This document shows positions 1 through 7,965 of a stretch of 64,000 nt of DNA, in pieces (the first letter of the stretch is position 1; each line of letters opens with the position of its first letter). A program made the translations under genes and the position numbers. A model generated the notes under the pieces. The model was not told where the DNA came from. It saw nothing but the letters and a program-made list of their open reading frames with translations, and ran no database searches. This DNA is from UBA965 sp040396955 (GTDB taxonomy: Bacteria > Chloroflexota > Chloroflexia > Chloroflexales > Roseiflexaceae): the NCBI GenBank assembly GCA_040396955.1, contig JBBAWX010000014.1, positions 20,349-84,348 on the forward strand, read 5' to 3'.

Positions 1-1396
1 GCTTTCCGCGCGGCGCTGGTGGGATTTCGTCGAGCACGAAGGTGCCCAAGGATTTGTTGTGGCGGGCCTCGGCACGTTCTCCCTGGAGCACATGAATCTC
101 GACCGCATCCTGGTTGTCTTTGGCCGTCGAAAACACTTGACTCTTGAGGGTGGGCACGGTGGTATTGCGCGGAATAAGAGGGGTCATCACCCCACCCGCT
201 GTTTCAATGCCCAGCGTCAGTGGTGTCACATCCAACAACAACACATCACTCACGTCACCAGCAAGCACACCCGCCTGAATGGCCGCTCCAATCGCAACCA
301 CTTCGTCGGGATTAATGCCACGGTGCGGCTCGCGCCCAAAAAAGCCTTGGACTGCCTCTTGAATGGCCGGCATGCGTGTCTGCCCACCAACGAGCACAAC
401 CGCTTGAATAGACCCTGCGCGAATCCCGGCGTCTACCAAGGCTTGGCGTACCGGATTCAATGAGCGTTCAATCAGATCAGCGGTCAACGATTCTAGTTTG
501 GCACGGGTCAGCTCTACCGCCAAATGACGTGGGCCACTCGCATCGGCCGAAATAAACGGCAGGTTGATTTCGGTCTTTAGGATGGTCGAGAGCTCTTGTT
601 TGGCTTTTTCGGCTGCTTCTCGCAGGCGTTGCAGTGCCGTACGATCGGTGCTCAAATCAATACTGGTCTCTGCCAAAAATTCTTTGAGCAGGTGTTGCAC
701 GATGCGATCATCAAAGTCATCGCCACCGAGGTGCGTATCGCCATTGGTGGCACGCACTTCGTACATGGTGTCGTTGAGCTCAAGAATCGAGACATCGAAG
801 GTGCCACCACCCATGTCATAGACCACAATTGTCTGGTTTGTGTGGTGCTGACCGATACCATATGCCAACGCCGACGCAGTAGGTTCGTTGATGATGCGCA
901 GCACTTCAAGGCCTGCAATTCGCCCGGCATCTTTGGTGGCTTGACGCTGGGCATCGTTGAAGTAGGCCGGCACCGTAATCACCGCTTGAGTCACCGGTTC
1001 ACCGAGGTAGGCCTCAGCATCCGCTTTCAGCTTTTGCAACACCATAGCCGACAACTCGGGAATCGCGTAATCACGGCTATTGAGCGTGACCGTCACATCG
1101 CCATTGCTCGCTTCCGCGAGGTGATAGGGCACGAGTGCTTTATCGCGTTGCACCGTCTTATCGGCCAATTTCCGCCCCATAAAACGCTTCGCCGAAAAGA
1201 CCGTCTGCTCCGGGTTCACCACTGCTTGGCGCTTGGCCACTTGCCCCACGAGGCGCTCACCGGATTTACTGAACGCCACCACCGAAGGGGTCAGTCTTTG
1301 CCCCTCAGCATTGGGAATAATGGTCGGCTCACCGCCTTCCATGATTGCCACCACCGAGTTGGTTGTGCCTAGGTCGATCCCGATGACTTTTCCCAT
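1..1396 (-). CDS. dnaK: Molecular chaperone DnaK (Hsp70), C-terminus cut by window edge
   Basis: Cytosolic ATP-dependent chaperone working with GrpE and DnaJ. The ATG at 1394-1396 starts MGKVIGIDLGTTNSVVAIM, the conserved phosphate-1 motif of Hsp70. About 465 codons are in the window, reaching the substrate-binding domain (DNQDAVEIHVLQGER, then the IPPAPRG segment), so roughly the last quarter of a normal DnaK of about 630 residues is off the left edge. A GGAG-like site precedes the start. It is the third gene of the hrcA-grpE-dnaK cluster, 54 bases after grpE. The reading frame has no stop within the window, and the plus-strand open frames opposite it are shadows. Confidence 0.97.
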   Translation of the reverse strand, partial: MGKVIGIDLGTTNSVVAIMEGGEPTIIPNAEGQRLTPSVVAFSKSGERLVGQVAKRQAVVNPEQTVFSAKRFMGRKLADKTVQRDKALVPYHLAEASNGDVTVTLNSRDYAIPELSAMVLQKLKADAEAYLGEPVTQAVITVPAYFNDAQRQATKDAGRIAGLEVLRIINEPTASALAYGIGQHHTNQTIVVYDMGGGTFDVSILELNDTMYEVRATNGDTHLGGDDFDDRIVQHLLKEFLAETSIDLSTDRTALQRLREAAEKAKQELSTILKTEINLPFISADASGPRHLAVELTRAKLESLTADLIERSLNPVRQALVDAGIRAGSIQAVVLVGGQTRMPAIQEAVQGFFGREPHRGINPDEVVAIGAAIQAGVLAGDVSDVLLLDVTPLTLGIETAGGVMTPLIPRNTTVPTLKSQVFSTAKDNQDAVEIHVLQGERAEARHNKSLGTFVLDEIPPAPRGK

Positions 1397-1450
1397 CTGC
1401 CCACTACTCCATCTGGTATTGTGGTCGTCATGCAACGACGCCATCGGCGA

Positions 1451-1981
1451 TTACTTCGTAGCCTGACCCACCTTGACGATGGCCGGGCGCAACACCTTAT
1501 CACGAAGCATGTACCCCTTTTGTAGTTCTGCGACCACCATCCCATCTTGATCGGCAGCACAGGGTTCGTAGGCGATTGCTTCGTGCTGATTGGGGTCAAA
1601 TGGCTTGCCCAACGCATCAATCACGGTGACGCCCTCGCTCTCAAGTAGCTGTTGCAACTTCTGTGGGATCAACTTGAACCCACCGTACCACATAGAATCC
1701 GCCACTTCGGGAGTAACGCTCTCCATGGCACGCGCATGGTCATCGACCACTGGCAACAACTTGAGTAATACGGAAGCACTGGCCCGTGAGATGAGATCCA
1801 CGCGTTCCGTGTCATAGCGACGCTTCAAATTTCGGTAATCGGCGGTGGCACGCAACGCGGCATCTTTGTACTCAGCCGCTTCTTTTTCTAGGGCTGCAAT
1901 CCGCTCATGTACATCGTCGGTCGCAGGCGTCTGGGCCGCTTCTGGCGCTTCTGGGTTCGTATGCATTGATTGATCACTCAT
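1451..1981 (-). CDS. grpE: Nucleotide exchange factor GrpE
   Basis: Co-chaperone that drives ADP release from DnaK. The protein has an acidic, Pro/Ala-rich N-terminus, a long coiled-coil segment (RIAALEKEAAEYKDAALR), the YRNLKRRYDTER stretch and the C-terminal beta domain ending in VLRPAIVKVGQ. The length of 176 residues is normal. I chose the ATG at 1979-1981 (MSDQSMHTNPE) because a GAGGA site lies about 10 bases upstream; an in-frame GTG at 2002 would add seven residues and has a poorer site. It lies between hrcA and dnaK in one transcription unit. Confidence 0.95.
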   Translation of the reverse strand: MSDQSMHTNPEAPEAAQTPATDDVHERIAALEKEAAEYKDAALRATADYRNLKRRYDTERVDLISRASASVLLKLLPVVDDHARAMESVTPEVADSMWYGGFKLIPQKLQQLLESEGVTVIDALGKPFDPNQHEAIAYEPCAADQDGMVVAELQKGYMLRDKVLRPAIVKVGQATK

Positions 1982-2022
1982 GGTTACGTCGTCCTCTTCC
2001 ACAAAGGGTTACACAAACATCC

Positions 2023-3096
2023 TTATGATGCACTCTCGTGCGGTGCCCGCTCGCCTCGCGGCTCGCCGTGCAATTCACTCACCAAATCACTCATCACGGC
2101 CGCAATGTATTGCACCGTGGCAATGGCCCGGGCATAGGGCATACGCGTAGGTCCCACGACCCCAAGTACCCCCACAATCTGGTCTTCAAGACCATAACGT
2201 GCGAGCACAATGCTCATTTCGCGCATGTCGGGTTGTTGGTGCTCGTTGCCGATAATCACCTGCACCCCGTCACTCCGGGTCACTCTGGGTAAGTGCGGCA
2301 CGAGTACTTGACCACTCTGGACGAGCTCCAACAGGCTCTTGACGCGCTCAGTTTGCGCAAACTCAGGCTGATTGAGCATCTCCAAAATACCGTCTGCCCG
2401 AATATCGTTGTTGAGCGCCGCCTCATACTGCTGCATGGTGCCGTAGACCAACTCCAATACCTGACGCACCACGGCGACCATGCCGTCGTAGGCCTCAATT
2501 TGGTGCCGGACTTGGCCCACCGTGCTATCGCGGCACAACTCGTTGACCACGGCTGCCACCTGATTCAGCTCAACTTGGCTCTGTGGCACCTCAAGCCCAA
2601 GCGTCACCTGGCGAATCATGCCATCGTGGAGCACCACCACAATGAGTGCCAACGCATCATGAATGGACACCATGTGCATGGTGCGCAGACGCGCCACTGC
2701 AGAGCGCGGTGGCAACACCACCGAGACGTTTTGCGCATGTCGCGCCATCACCGATCCAGCAAGGTGAATCCATTGGTCAATCGACGTCAACGAGCGATGA
2801 AACTGCGTGCGAATGCTCTGCTGCTCGTGCGGTGCTAGCGCCGGCCGCTCAAGCAAATGCTCAACGTAAAACCGATATCCGGCATCCGTGGGAATCCGTC
2901 CAGCCGATGTGTGCAGATGCGTCAGATACCCCATCTCTTCAAGGCAGGCCAGTTCGTTCCGTATGGTGGCCGACGAAACAGTCAGACCATAACGACGCAC
3001 CAGATGCTCTGATGCAACTGGCGCGGAGGTCTCAACATAGGCTTGAATGACAAGTTTGAGGATGTGCCGACGCCGGTCGGTCATTTCGTTGGTCAT
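2023..3096 (-). CDS. hrcA: Heat-inducible transcription repressor HrcA
   Basis: Winged-helix repressor of class I heat-shock genes, whose folding depends on GroEL in known systems. The N-terminus MTNEMTDRRRHILKLVIQAY followed by SSATIRNELACLEEMGYL matches the HrcA DNA-binding region, and the C-terminal part carries the GPTRMPYARAIATVQYIA segment typical of the family. 357 residues, usual length. A strong AGGAGG site sits six bases before the ATG. It heads the operon hrcA-grpE-dnaK. The expected CIRCE operator is not visible upstream; a different inverted repeat is found at 3146-3165. Confidence 0.96.
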   Translation of the reverse strand: MTNEMTDRRRHILKLVIQAYVETSAPVASEHLVRRYGLTVSSATIRNELACLEEMGYLTHLHTSAGRIPTDAGYRFYVEHLLERPALAPHEQQSIRTQFHRSLTSIDQWIHLAGSVMARHAQNVSVVLPPRSAVARLRTMHMVSIHDALALIVVVLHDGMIRQVTLGLEVPQSQVELNQVAAVVNELCRDSTVGQVRHQIEAYDGMVAVVRQVLELVYGTMQQYEAALNNDIRADGILEMLNQPEFAQTERVKSLLELVQSGQVLVPHLPRVTRSDGVQVIIGNEHQQPDMREMSIVLARYGLEDQIVGVLGVVGPTRMPYARAIATVQYIAAVMSDLVSELHGEPRGERAPHESAS

Positions 3097-3145
3097 TGGT
3101 TTGACCTCCTCTCCTGCATGTCATGCATCTCCACCCCGCATGTCC

Positions 3146-3165
3146 CTATCAAATTCCCTTGATAG
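3146..3165. promoter_or_regulatory. Inverted repeat in the hrcA leader, possible operator
   Basis: Perfect 7-base arms CTATCAA and TTGATAG separated by six bases. It lies about 20 bases downstream of the predicted -10 box and about 50 bases before the hrcA start, where a repressor could act. It does not match CIRCE (TTAGCACTC-N9-GAGTGCTAA). Operator function is inferred only from position and symmetry. Confidence 0.4.
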
Positions 3166-3185
3166 ACACCGCGATGCCACTGAGC

Positions 3186-3215
3186 ATTGTAGCATAAAAG
3201 GGTCGTAGCGTACAA
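3186..3215 (-). promoter_or_regulatory. Promoter of hrcA-grpE-dnaK
   Basis: On the minus strand a TTGTAC box (3210-3215) and a TACAAT -10 box (3186-3191) are separated by 18 bases. The -10 is preceded by TGC, forming the extended -10 TGCTACAAT seen before many genes in this window. Confidence 0.5.
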
Positions 3216-3341
3216 TTATTTATGTTTTTATGTCAAATTACTGACACATTTTTTATATCTTTCTTATATTTGCGTCCCTCCGCACACGCCTGGTCTACCG
3301 CTCGGTGTATAATTTGCACAGACACCAGTGAAGAGAGCAGT

Positions 3342-3995
3342 ATGACACCCCAATTCCACCATCCGACGTTTGCGGTTACCGTGGACATGGCGTTGTTTGG
3401 CTTTGCGCACGACGTCCTTTCCATTTTGCTTGTACAACGCAAATACTCTCCCTACGCCGGCCATTGGGCGCTCCCGGGTGGGTTTGTCGACCCCGATGAA
3501 GACTTAACTACGGCCGTCATTCGTGAGCTTCACGAAGAGAGTGGGCTCACCCCAGCGTGGTGCACACAACTACACACCTACGGTACACCGGGGCGAGATC
3601 CACGCCGGCGCACTATAAGCGTGGCCCATCTTGGTATTTGCCAGGGAACACCCCCTGTCATCTGCTCTGACGAGACCCCCATTGTTGCCTGGCACCCACT
3701 CGATCATCTGCCCGTGCTGGCCTTCGACCACGACCACATGGTGCTAGCTGCCAAACACATGCTGGTACACGGATGCCACGATCTCGCCTTGCTGAGTCGT
3801 TTTTTTCCTGAGACCTTCACACTCAGTGATTTCCACCGCCTTGTGAGCACGCTACACCAATGTGACATTCCCGCGGCACCATTCATGGCCGCGCTTCAAG
3901 CACATCCAGCCCTTGAGCGGCTTGATGACGATGCCCTGCACGGCCGGTATCGCTGTATCGCCACCAACTATGTTCCGTTTGTCTGGACATCATAG
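3342..3995 (+). CDS. NUDIX hydrolase with NrtR-like C-terminal winged helix
   Basis: 217 residues. A complete Nudix box occupies residues 47-69 (GFVDPDEDL then RELHEESGL), so metal-dependent hydrolysis of a nucleoside diphosphate derivative is plausible. The C-terminal part (FFPETFTLSDFHRLVSTL) resembles the winged-helix tail of NrtR-type regulators and ADP-ribose pyrophosphatase-like proteins. In true NrtR repressors the Nudix box is usually degenerate, whereas here it is intact, so enzyme, regulator or both are possible. I chose the ATG at 3342, preceded by GAAGAG, rather than far-upstream in-frame codons in AT-rich sequence. It may head the following two plus-strand genes. Confidence 0.85.
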   Translation: MTPQFHHPTFAVTVDMALFGFAHDVLSILLVQRKYSPYAGHWALPGGFVDPDEDLTTAVIRELHEESGLTPAWCTQLHTYGTPGRDPRRRTISVAHLGICQGTPPVICSDETPIVAWHPLDHLPVLAFDHDHMVLAAKHMLVHGCHDLALLSRFFPETFTLSDFHRLVSTLHQCDIPAAPFMAALQAHPALERLDDDALHGRYRCIATNYVPFVWTS

Positions 3996-4043
3996 CCTAC
4001 CACACCTGTTCTACGCTCTGCGCCACCACAAAAAGGAGACCTC

Positions 4044-4889
4044 ATGACGCAGCTCTATGCCATGGATACGTTTTTTTACACCACATTTGGGAGCTATGAC
4101 CTTGATGCGCGGTGCCAAATGCTCAGCGAGCTCGGGTATGCCGGTACCCACCTGACTGTCTGGAGCGAGCGAGCCACCGAGGATATCGACCGGCTCGCGC
4201 GGGTCACACACCACTACAAACTTGCCGTCTACGGCGTGTACTTCATGCTCAACATCCACGACCCGCACCAGATTCAACACACCATGGCCTTGATCCAGCG
4301 CATCCCAGTGAGCACCACCATCGAGTTGGCCATCTATGCGGGAGCACCCGGTCAACACCAAAGCGCTACCCACTTCGATGACGACGCCGTGGTCATCGTA
4401 CACCGCATCTGCGACCTCGCGCAGGCCCATGGCCACACCGTTGTCCTCTACCCACACGTAGATTTTTGGCTCGAAAGCCACCTTGACGCCATCCGCATCT
4501 GCCAACAATGCGCACATCCCGCCCTCGGCATTTCGTTCAACGCCTACCACTGGTATGCACTCGGGAACCGCGACATTATGGACACACTGACAACCATGCA
4601 CCCCTACCTCAGAGCAGCCAACATCTGTGGCAGCCGCCGACTGCCACCCGGTCAAGGACGACCGGCGACCATTGAGCTCATCGATGAAGGCGACCTCGAC
4701 ATCTTTGTCCTGCTCTGTACCCTCAAACAGGTCGGCTACAACGGCCCCATCGGCCTGCAGGGATACGGCATTGGTGGCGACGTCTACACCAAATTGCGTC
4801 GCTCCCGCGCCGCATTCGACGATCTCCAACACCGCATCGCGTTACGTTCACACTGGGCCCGTATGCACCCACCTGAGCACAGCTCGTAG
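4044..4889 (+). CDS. Sugar phosphate isomerase/epimerase-like TIM-barrel protein
   Basis: 281 residues with the pattern of the xylose-isomerase-like TIM barrel (AP endonuclease family 2 fold): repeated strand ends with acidic residues and histidines, for example VVLYPHVDFW, LGISFNAYHW and the C-terminal VGYNGPIGLQGYG. Such enzymes isomerise or epimerise sugars, inositols or hydroxypyruvate, but the substrate cannot be read from the sequence. A good AAAGGAG site precedes the ATG. It lies 48 bases after the NUDIX gene and 32 bases before a FAD oxidoreductase, suggesting a small catabolic operon. Confidence 0.75.
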   Translation: MTQLYAMDTFFYTTFGSYDLDARCQMLSELGYAGTHLTVWSERATEDIDRLARVTHHYKLAVYGVYFMLNIHDPHQIQHTMALIQRIPVSTTIELAIYAGAPGQHQSATHFDDDAVVIVHRICDLAQAHGHTVVLYPHVDFWLESHLDAIRICQQCAHPALGISFNAYHWYALGNRDIMDTLTTMHPYLRAANICGSRRLPPGQGRPATIELIDEGDLDIFVLLCTLKQVGYNGPIGLQGYGIGGDVYTKLRRSRAAFDDLQHRIALRSHWARMHPPEHSS

Positions 4890-4921
4890 TTGTGCTCGCA
4901 TCAGCACAAAAGGAACACCCC

Positions 4922-6052
4922 ATGGAGCAGCTCATCATCATTGGCGCAGGCCCGGTTGGATCGGGAGCAGCCCGGCACGCCGCGCTCCGCCAGCTCAACC
5001 CACTCATCATCGCGCCTGCCGAAGGTGAGCGCGCCACCCACACCGTCTGGAGCAGTCATTACGACCAAGGGCGGCTCACCCATCGCTCGGCGCGCAACGT
5101 CCCATTGGCACGATATGCGCTCGAGGCTATCACCAACTACCGCGCCATTGAAGCCGAGAGTGGCATTGATTTTTACACACCCTGTGGCACATTATCGTTG
5201 AGCCCCGAGCCGAGTGGGTTCAGCTATACCCAACAACGTGCCGACATCGAAGCAGCTCTGGGATTCACGTATGTCGACTACACGCCCGAGCAACTCCAAC
5301 GCCACTTTCCCGTCCTGAGTGCGGGATTACCCTACCACGGCATGTACGATGCGGCTCCCTCCGGGTACATCAACCCGCGGCGCATGGTGGCCGCGCAACT
5401 CGCCTGTGCCACGCAGCGTGGCGCTGTGCACATCGATGCCGTGGTGAGTCGCCTCAATGCCCAACCCGGGTATGTCGAAATCACCACGACCGCCGGTGCC
5501 ACCTACCGCGCCAAACACGTCATCGTGGCTGCCGGAGCCTATAGTGGGATTTGCGGCCTGTTGCCACGCCCAGAGCACCACACCATCAAGGGCGAAATCA
5601 TCACACTAGCCGAGGTCAGCGCTGCTACCGCCCAAGTCTGTGCCGCCCAACCAATGCCCAGCATGATGGTCGATTGTCGGGGCGATATCATCGAAGATGC
5701 CTACTTGGTGCCACCGGTGCAGTACCCTGATGGAAAGTACTACATCAAACTGGGGAGTAACAGCAATCACGACCCGTTTTTTGACAACACTCATGACCTC
5801 CGCAACTGGATTGCAAGCGGCACATACACGGCCACACACGACGCCCAAGTACGACTGCTCAAAGAGCTGTTTGCCGACATTGACTGGCTCAGCTTCCACA
5901 GTTTGCCCTGTGTCATTACCCGTACCCCCAGCAAAGTGCCCGAGATGCCACGCTTACACCCCCGCGTGACTGCACTTGTCGGGTGCAACGGCTCACTGGC
6001 CAAAAGTGGTGACACCATCGGGCGCGTGTTGGTTGAGCAGATTTACGCCTAA
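4922..6052 (+). CDS. FAD-dependent oxidoreductase, DAO/sarcosine oxidase-like
   Basis: 376 residues. The N-terminal Rossmann motif IIIGAGPVGSGAARHA binds FAD, and the C-terminal GCNGSLAKSGDTIGRVL fits the D-amino-acid/sarcosine oxidase (DAO) family, which oxidises amines or N-methyl amino acids. The ATG at 4922 is preceded by AAAGGAAC; an upstream in-frame ATG at 4892 has no better site. It is the last gene of the plus-strand group and is followed by a strong hairpin. The substrate is unknown; the adjacent TIM-barrel protein hints at sugar or polyol-linked amine catabolism, which is only inference. Confidence 0.8.
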   Translation: MEQLIIIGAGPVGSGAARHAALRQLNPLIIAPAEGERATHTVWSSHYDQGRLTHRSARNVPLARYALEAITNYRAIEAESGIDFYTPCGTLSLSPEPSGFSYTQQRADIEAALGFTYVDYTPEQLQRHFPVLSAGLPYHGMYDAAPSGYINPRRMVAAQLACATQRGAVHIDAVVSRLNAQPGYVEITTTAGATYRAKHVIVAAGAYSGICGLLPRPEHHTIKGEIITLAEVSAATAQVCAAQPMPSMMVDCRGDIIEDAYLVPPVQYPDGKYYIKLGSNSNHDPFFDNTHDLRNWIASGTYTATHDAQVRLLKELFADIDWLSFHSLPCVITRTPSKVPEMPRLHPRVTALVGCNGSLAKSGDTIGRVLVEQIYA

Positions 6053-6062
6053 AAACACCACA

Positions 6063-6092
6063 CCCCCGCTTGCACCGTGGCGCAAGCGGGGG
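6063..6092. terminator. Hairpin terminator between convergent genes
   Basis: Perfect 11-base arms CCCCCGCTTGC and GCAAGCGGGGG with an 8-base loop, in the 59-base gap between the oxidoreductase (plus) and the lipoprotein gene (minus). There is no T run, but position and stability suggest bidirectional termination. Confidence 0.75.
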
Positions 6093-6111
6093 GTGACATG
6101 TCATCACACGA

Positions 6112-7320
6112 CTATGGGCTCGGAGGTGATTTAGGTGGGTTGGTCATTTCGGCAAATTTGTAGACCATGATGAAGCCATCCGGTGTCATGGCAACCGACG
6201 GGTCACACAGGACACCTTGCCCTTGGATGACTCCCCGGGCTAGTTGCTCAAAAGCGAGTCCATCCGCACTTTCGTATACCGAGATACCCTGGTTACACAC
6301 GTACAACCGCACACGCCCATCGGGAAGCACCACGGCACCAGGTACGGCCCCCGTCTCGACGCGGATTCCGTCATCTTTGACAAACGTCAGCCCATCGTCA
6401 CTCGTCGCACTCCAAATGTCGGTGTGATTGAGATACATGCGATAGCGCCCATCGGGGAGCAGCACCACGTTGGGGTCGTAAATGCCATCTGCCTGAAAGC
6501 GGATCCCTGGCTCAAGTGCAAAATTCACCCCATCACTACTGACTGCACTGTAGATTTTGTGAGCGCTCTTATCGGCAATGTCATAAAAGTACATGCGCAA
6601 ACGACCATCCGGCAACTCAAAGGCATCCGGGTCAACGGGCGTCATCGCTTCACCACCAGCAAACGTAGCCGTCCCGAGTTTTTGCCAGGTTTGCCCATCG
6701 GCACTCTTCGCCACACCAATTTGCTCATCATTGGGGCCCGTTGAGGCACTAAAATCGACCCAGTACGCCCAATATTCACCTTTGGTGGTGTAAATCACTT
6801 CAGGCACCGACGCACTTTCGGCCAACAACGTGCCCGCACTCCACTGTACACCATCGCTGGAGGAGGTCACATAGGTTTGGTCCTTATTGGCCTGATGACC
6901 ACCTTGAGGGCCTTGCCCACCACCATTTGGCCCACCCATGACGATATTGCAACTCGCAAACGCCGCCTGTTCATCGGGCGTTGGGGCACGTTTAAAACCG
7001 GTGATATCAGCAAAAATTTCTGCGCCCCATGCCGCCTGCAAGCAGGCTTTTTGCTCATCGGTCATCGCTGCAAAGATATCATTTGCCGGCTTGCCACCCC
7101 CCGGTGGTTGCACCGCACCCGGAGCTGCGGGCTTTGGTGTGGCCATCGGAGCCTGCGTCGGCGGTGGCATCGTCGGCACTGGTGTGTCAACCACAGCAAT
7201 CGTAGGTGGCACGACTGTTGGTTCATCGACGGGAGTCTGCGCGCTTGGGGTAGCCCCACAGGCCATGAGCACACCTGCACACAACCATACCCCAAGAAGT
7301 TGCTTGAATTGCTGTTGCAT
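6112..7320 (-). CDS. Lipoprotein with beta-propeller (sialidase/GH43-like) domain
   Basis: 402 residues. A signal peptide ends in the lipobox VLMAC, followed by a Pro/Thr-rich linker (about residues 25-75), a short helical segment (MTDEQKACLQAAWG) with two cysteines, a Gly/Gln-rich stretch, and a repeated module of the form SSDGVQW...PDGRLRMYFY...SSDGVNF...PDGRYRMYL. The spaced S-x-D-G-x-x-F/W repeats are those of five- to seven-bladed propellers, as in sialidase BNR or GH43-like proteins. Probably surface-anchored; glycan binding or hydrolysis is possible but the catalytic residues were not identified. It stands alone between two minus-strand units. Confidence 0.75.
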   Translation of the reverse strand: MQQQFKQLLGVWLCAGVLMACGATPSAQTPVDEPTVVPPTIAVVDTPVPTMPPPTQAPMATPKPAAPGAVQPPGGGKPANDIFAAMTDEQKACLQAAWGAEIFADITGFKRAPTPDEQAAFASCNIVMGGPNGGGQGPQGGHQANKDQTYVTSSSDGVQWSAGTLLAESASVPEVIYTTKGEYWAYWVDFSASTGPNDEQIGVAKSADGQTWQKLGTATFAGGEAMTPVDPDAFELPDGRLRMYFYDIADKSAHKIYSAVSSDGVNFALEPGIRFQADGIYDPNVVLLPDGRYRMYLNHTDIWSATSDDGLTFVKDDGIRVETGAVPGAVVLPDGRVRLYVCNQGISVYESADGLAFEQLARGVIQGQGVLCDPSVAMTPDGFIMVYKFAEMTNPPKSPPSP

Positions 7321-7370
7321 AACATCTCCTAATTGAATTGATCATTCATCATTATCAATTACAAACGCCC

Positions 7371-7921
7371 TCAGCTTCCTTCCCACTCTTTAATCTGTGC
7401 CAATACGCCCCGATCCGAAGCAAATCCCTGATGCAGAATATGCCGAGAAATCGCTACAGTCTGCCCCACAAATGCTTCTGCCCACGGATAGTCTGTGCTG
7501 GATATTTTCTGTGCTTCGTGACCAAACAACACCATGCATTTGAGAAGTTTACGCACATCTACCAGTTCATTTCGCTGATACGTACGAATTTCACCATACT
7601 GCAAATACTGATTCATCAGATGCGCAGTATTGCCATCACGCACAATCAATTGAGTGTACACCACGGCCGTGATTTCAGCCAAGCGTGGCCCCAACACCGG
7701 ATGTTGCAAGTAGGCACGCACTTCGGCCAGTGAGCGCATGGCATATTTCTTGGATGTACGCGAGCTCTGTGATTTGTAGTACGTGGGAAACACGTACCAC
7801 ATCCAATGATTTTTTTGCCACCACTGCGCATTTCCATCAACGCCGTTGTATATGTTTCACCATCTCCTCGCTCATTCTGAGCGTGCACAAACCGCTGCAA
7901 ATTGTATGGATCAGACGACAT
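7371..7921 (-). pseudogene. DUF1810 family protein, reading frame broken at an A7 tract
   Basis: The N-terminal part starts at the ATG at 7919-7921 (MSSDPYNLQRFVHAQNE) and reads to GGKK; the rest of the family signature (HWMWYVFPTYY, then YLQHPVLGPRL and VDVRKLLKCMVLFG) continues in a different frame. The switch falls at a run of seven T on the plus strand (7810-7816, A7 in the mRNA). One additional A would restore GKKNHWMWYVFP and a full-length protein of about 183 residues. This could be a sequencing or assembly indel, a true mutation, or slippage on the A tract. DUF1810 proteins are small and uncharacterised. A GAAAAGAG site precedes the start. Confidence 0.85.
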
Positions 7922-7965
7922 GGTTGCACTCTTTTCACTGCACCGTCAGCACGCATACACACATC

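Noticed and set aside
59..1372. Long plus-strand open frames in the first 1.4 kb
   Set aside because: They lie opposite dnaK, whose minus-strand frame matches Hsp70 throughout; their translations show no family resemblance.
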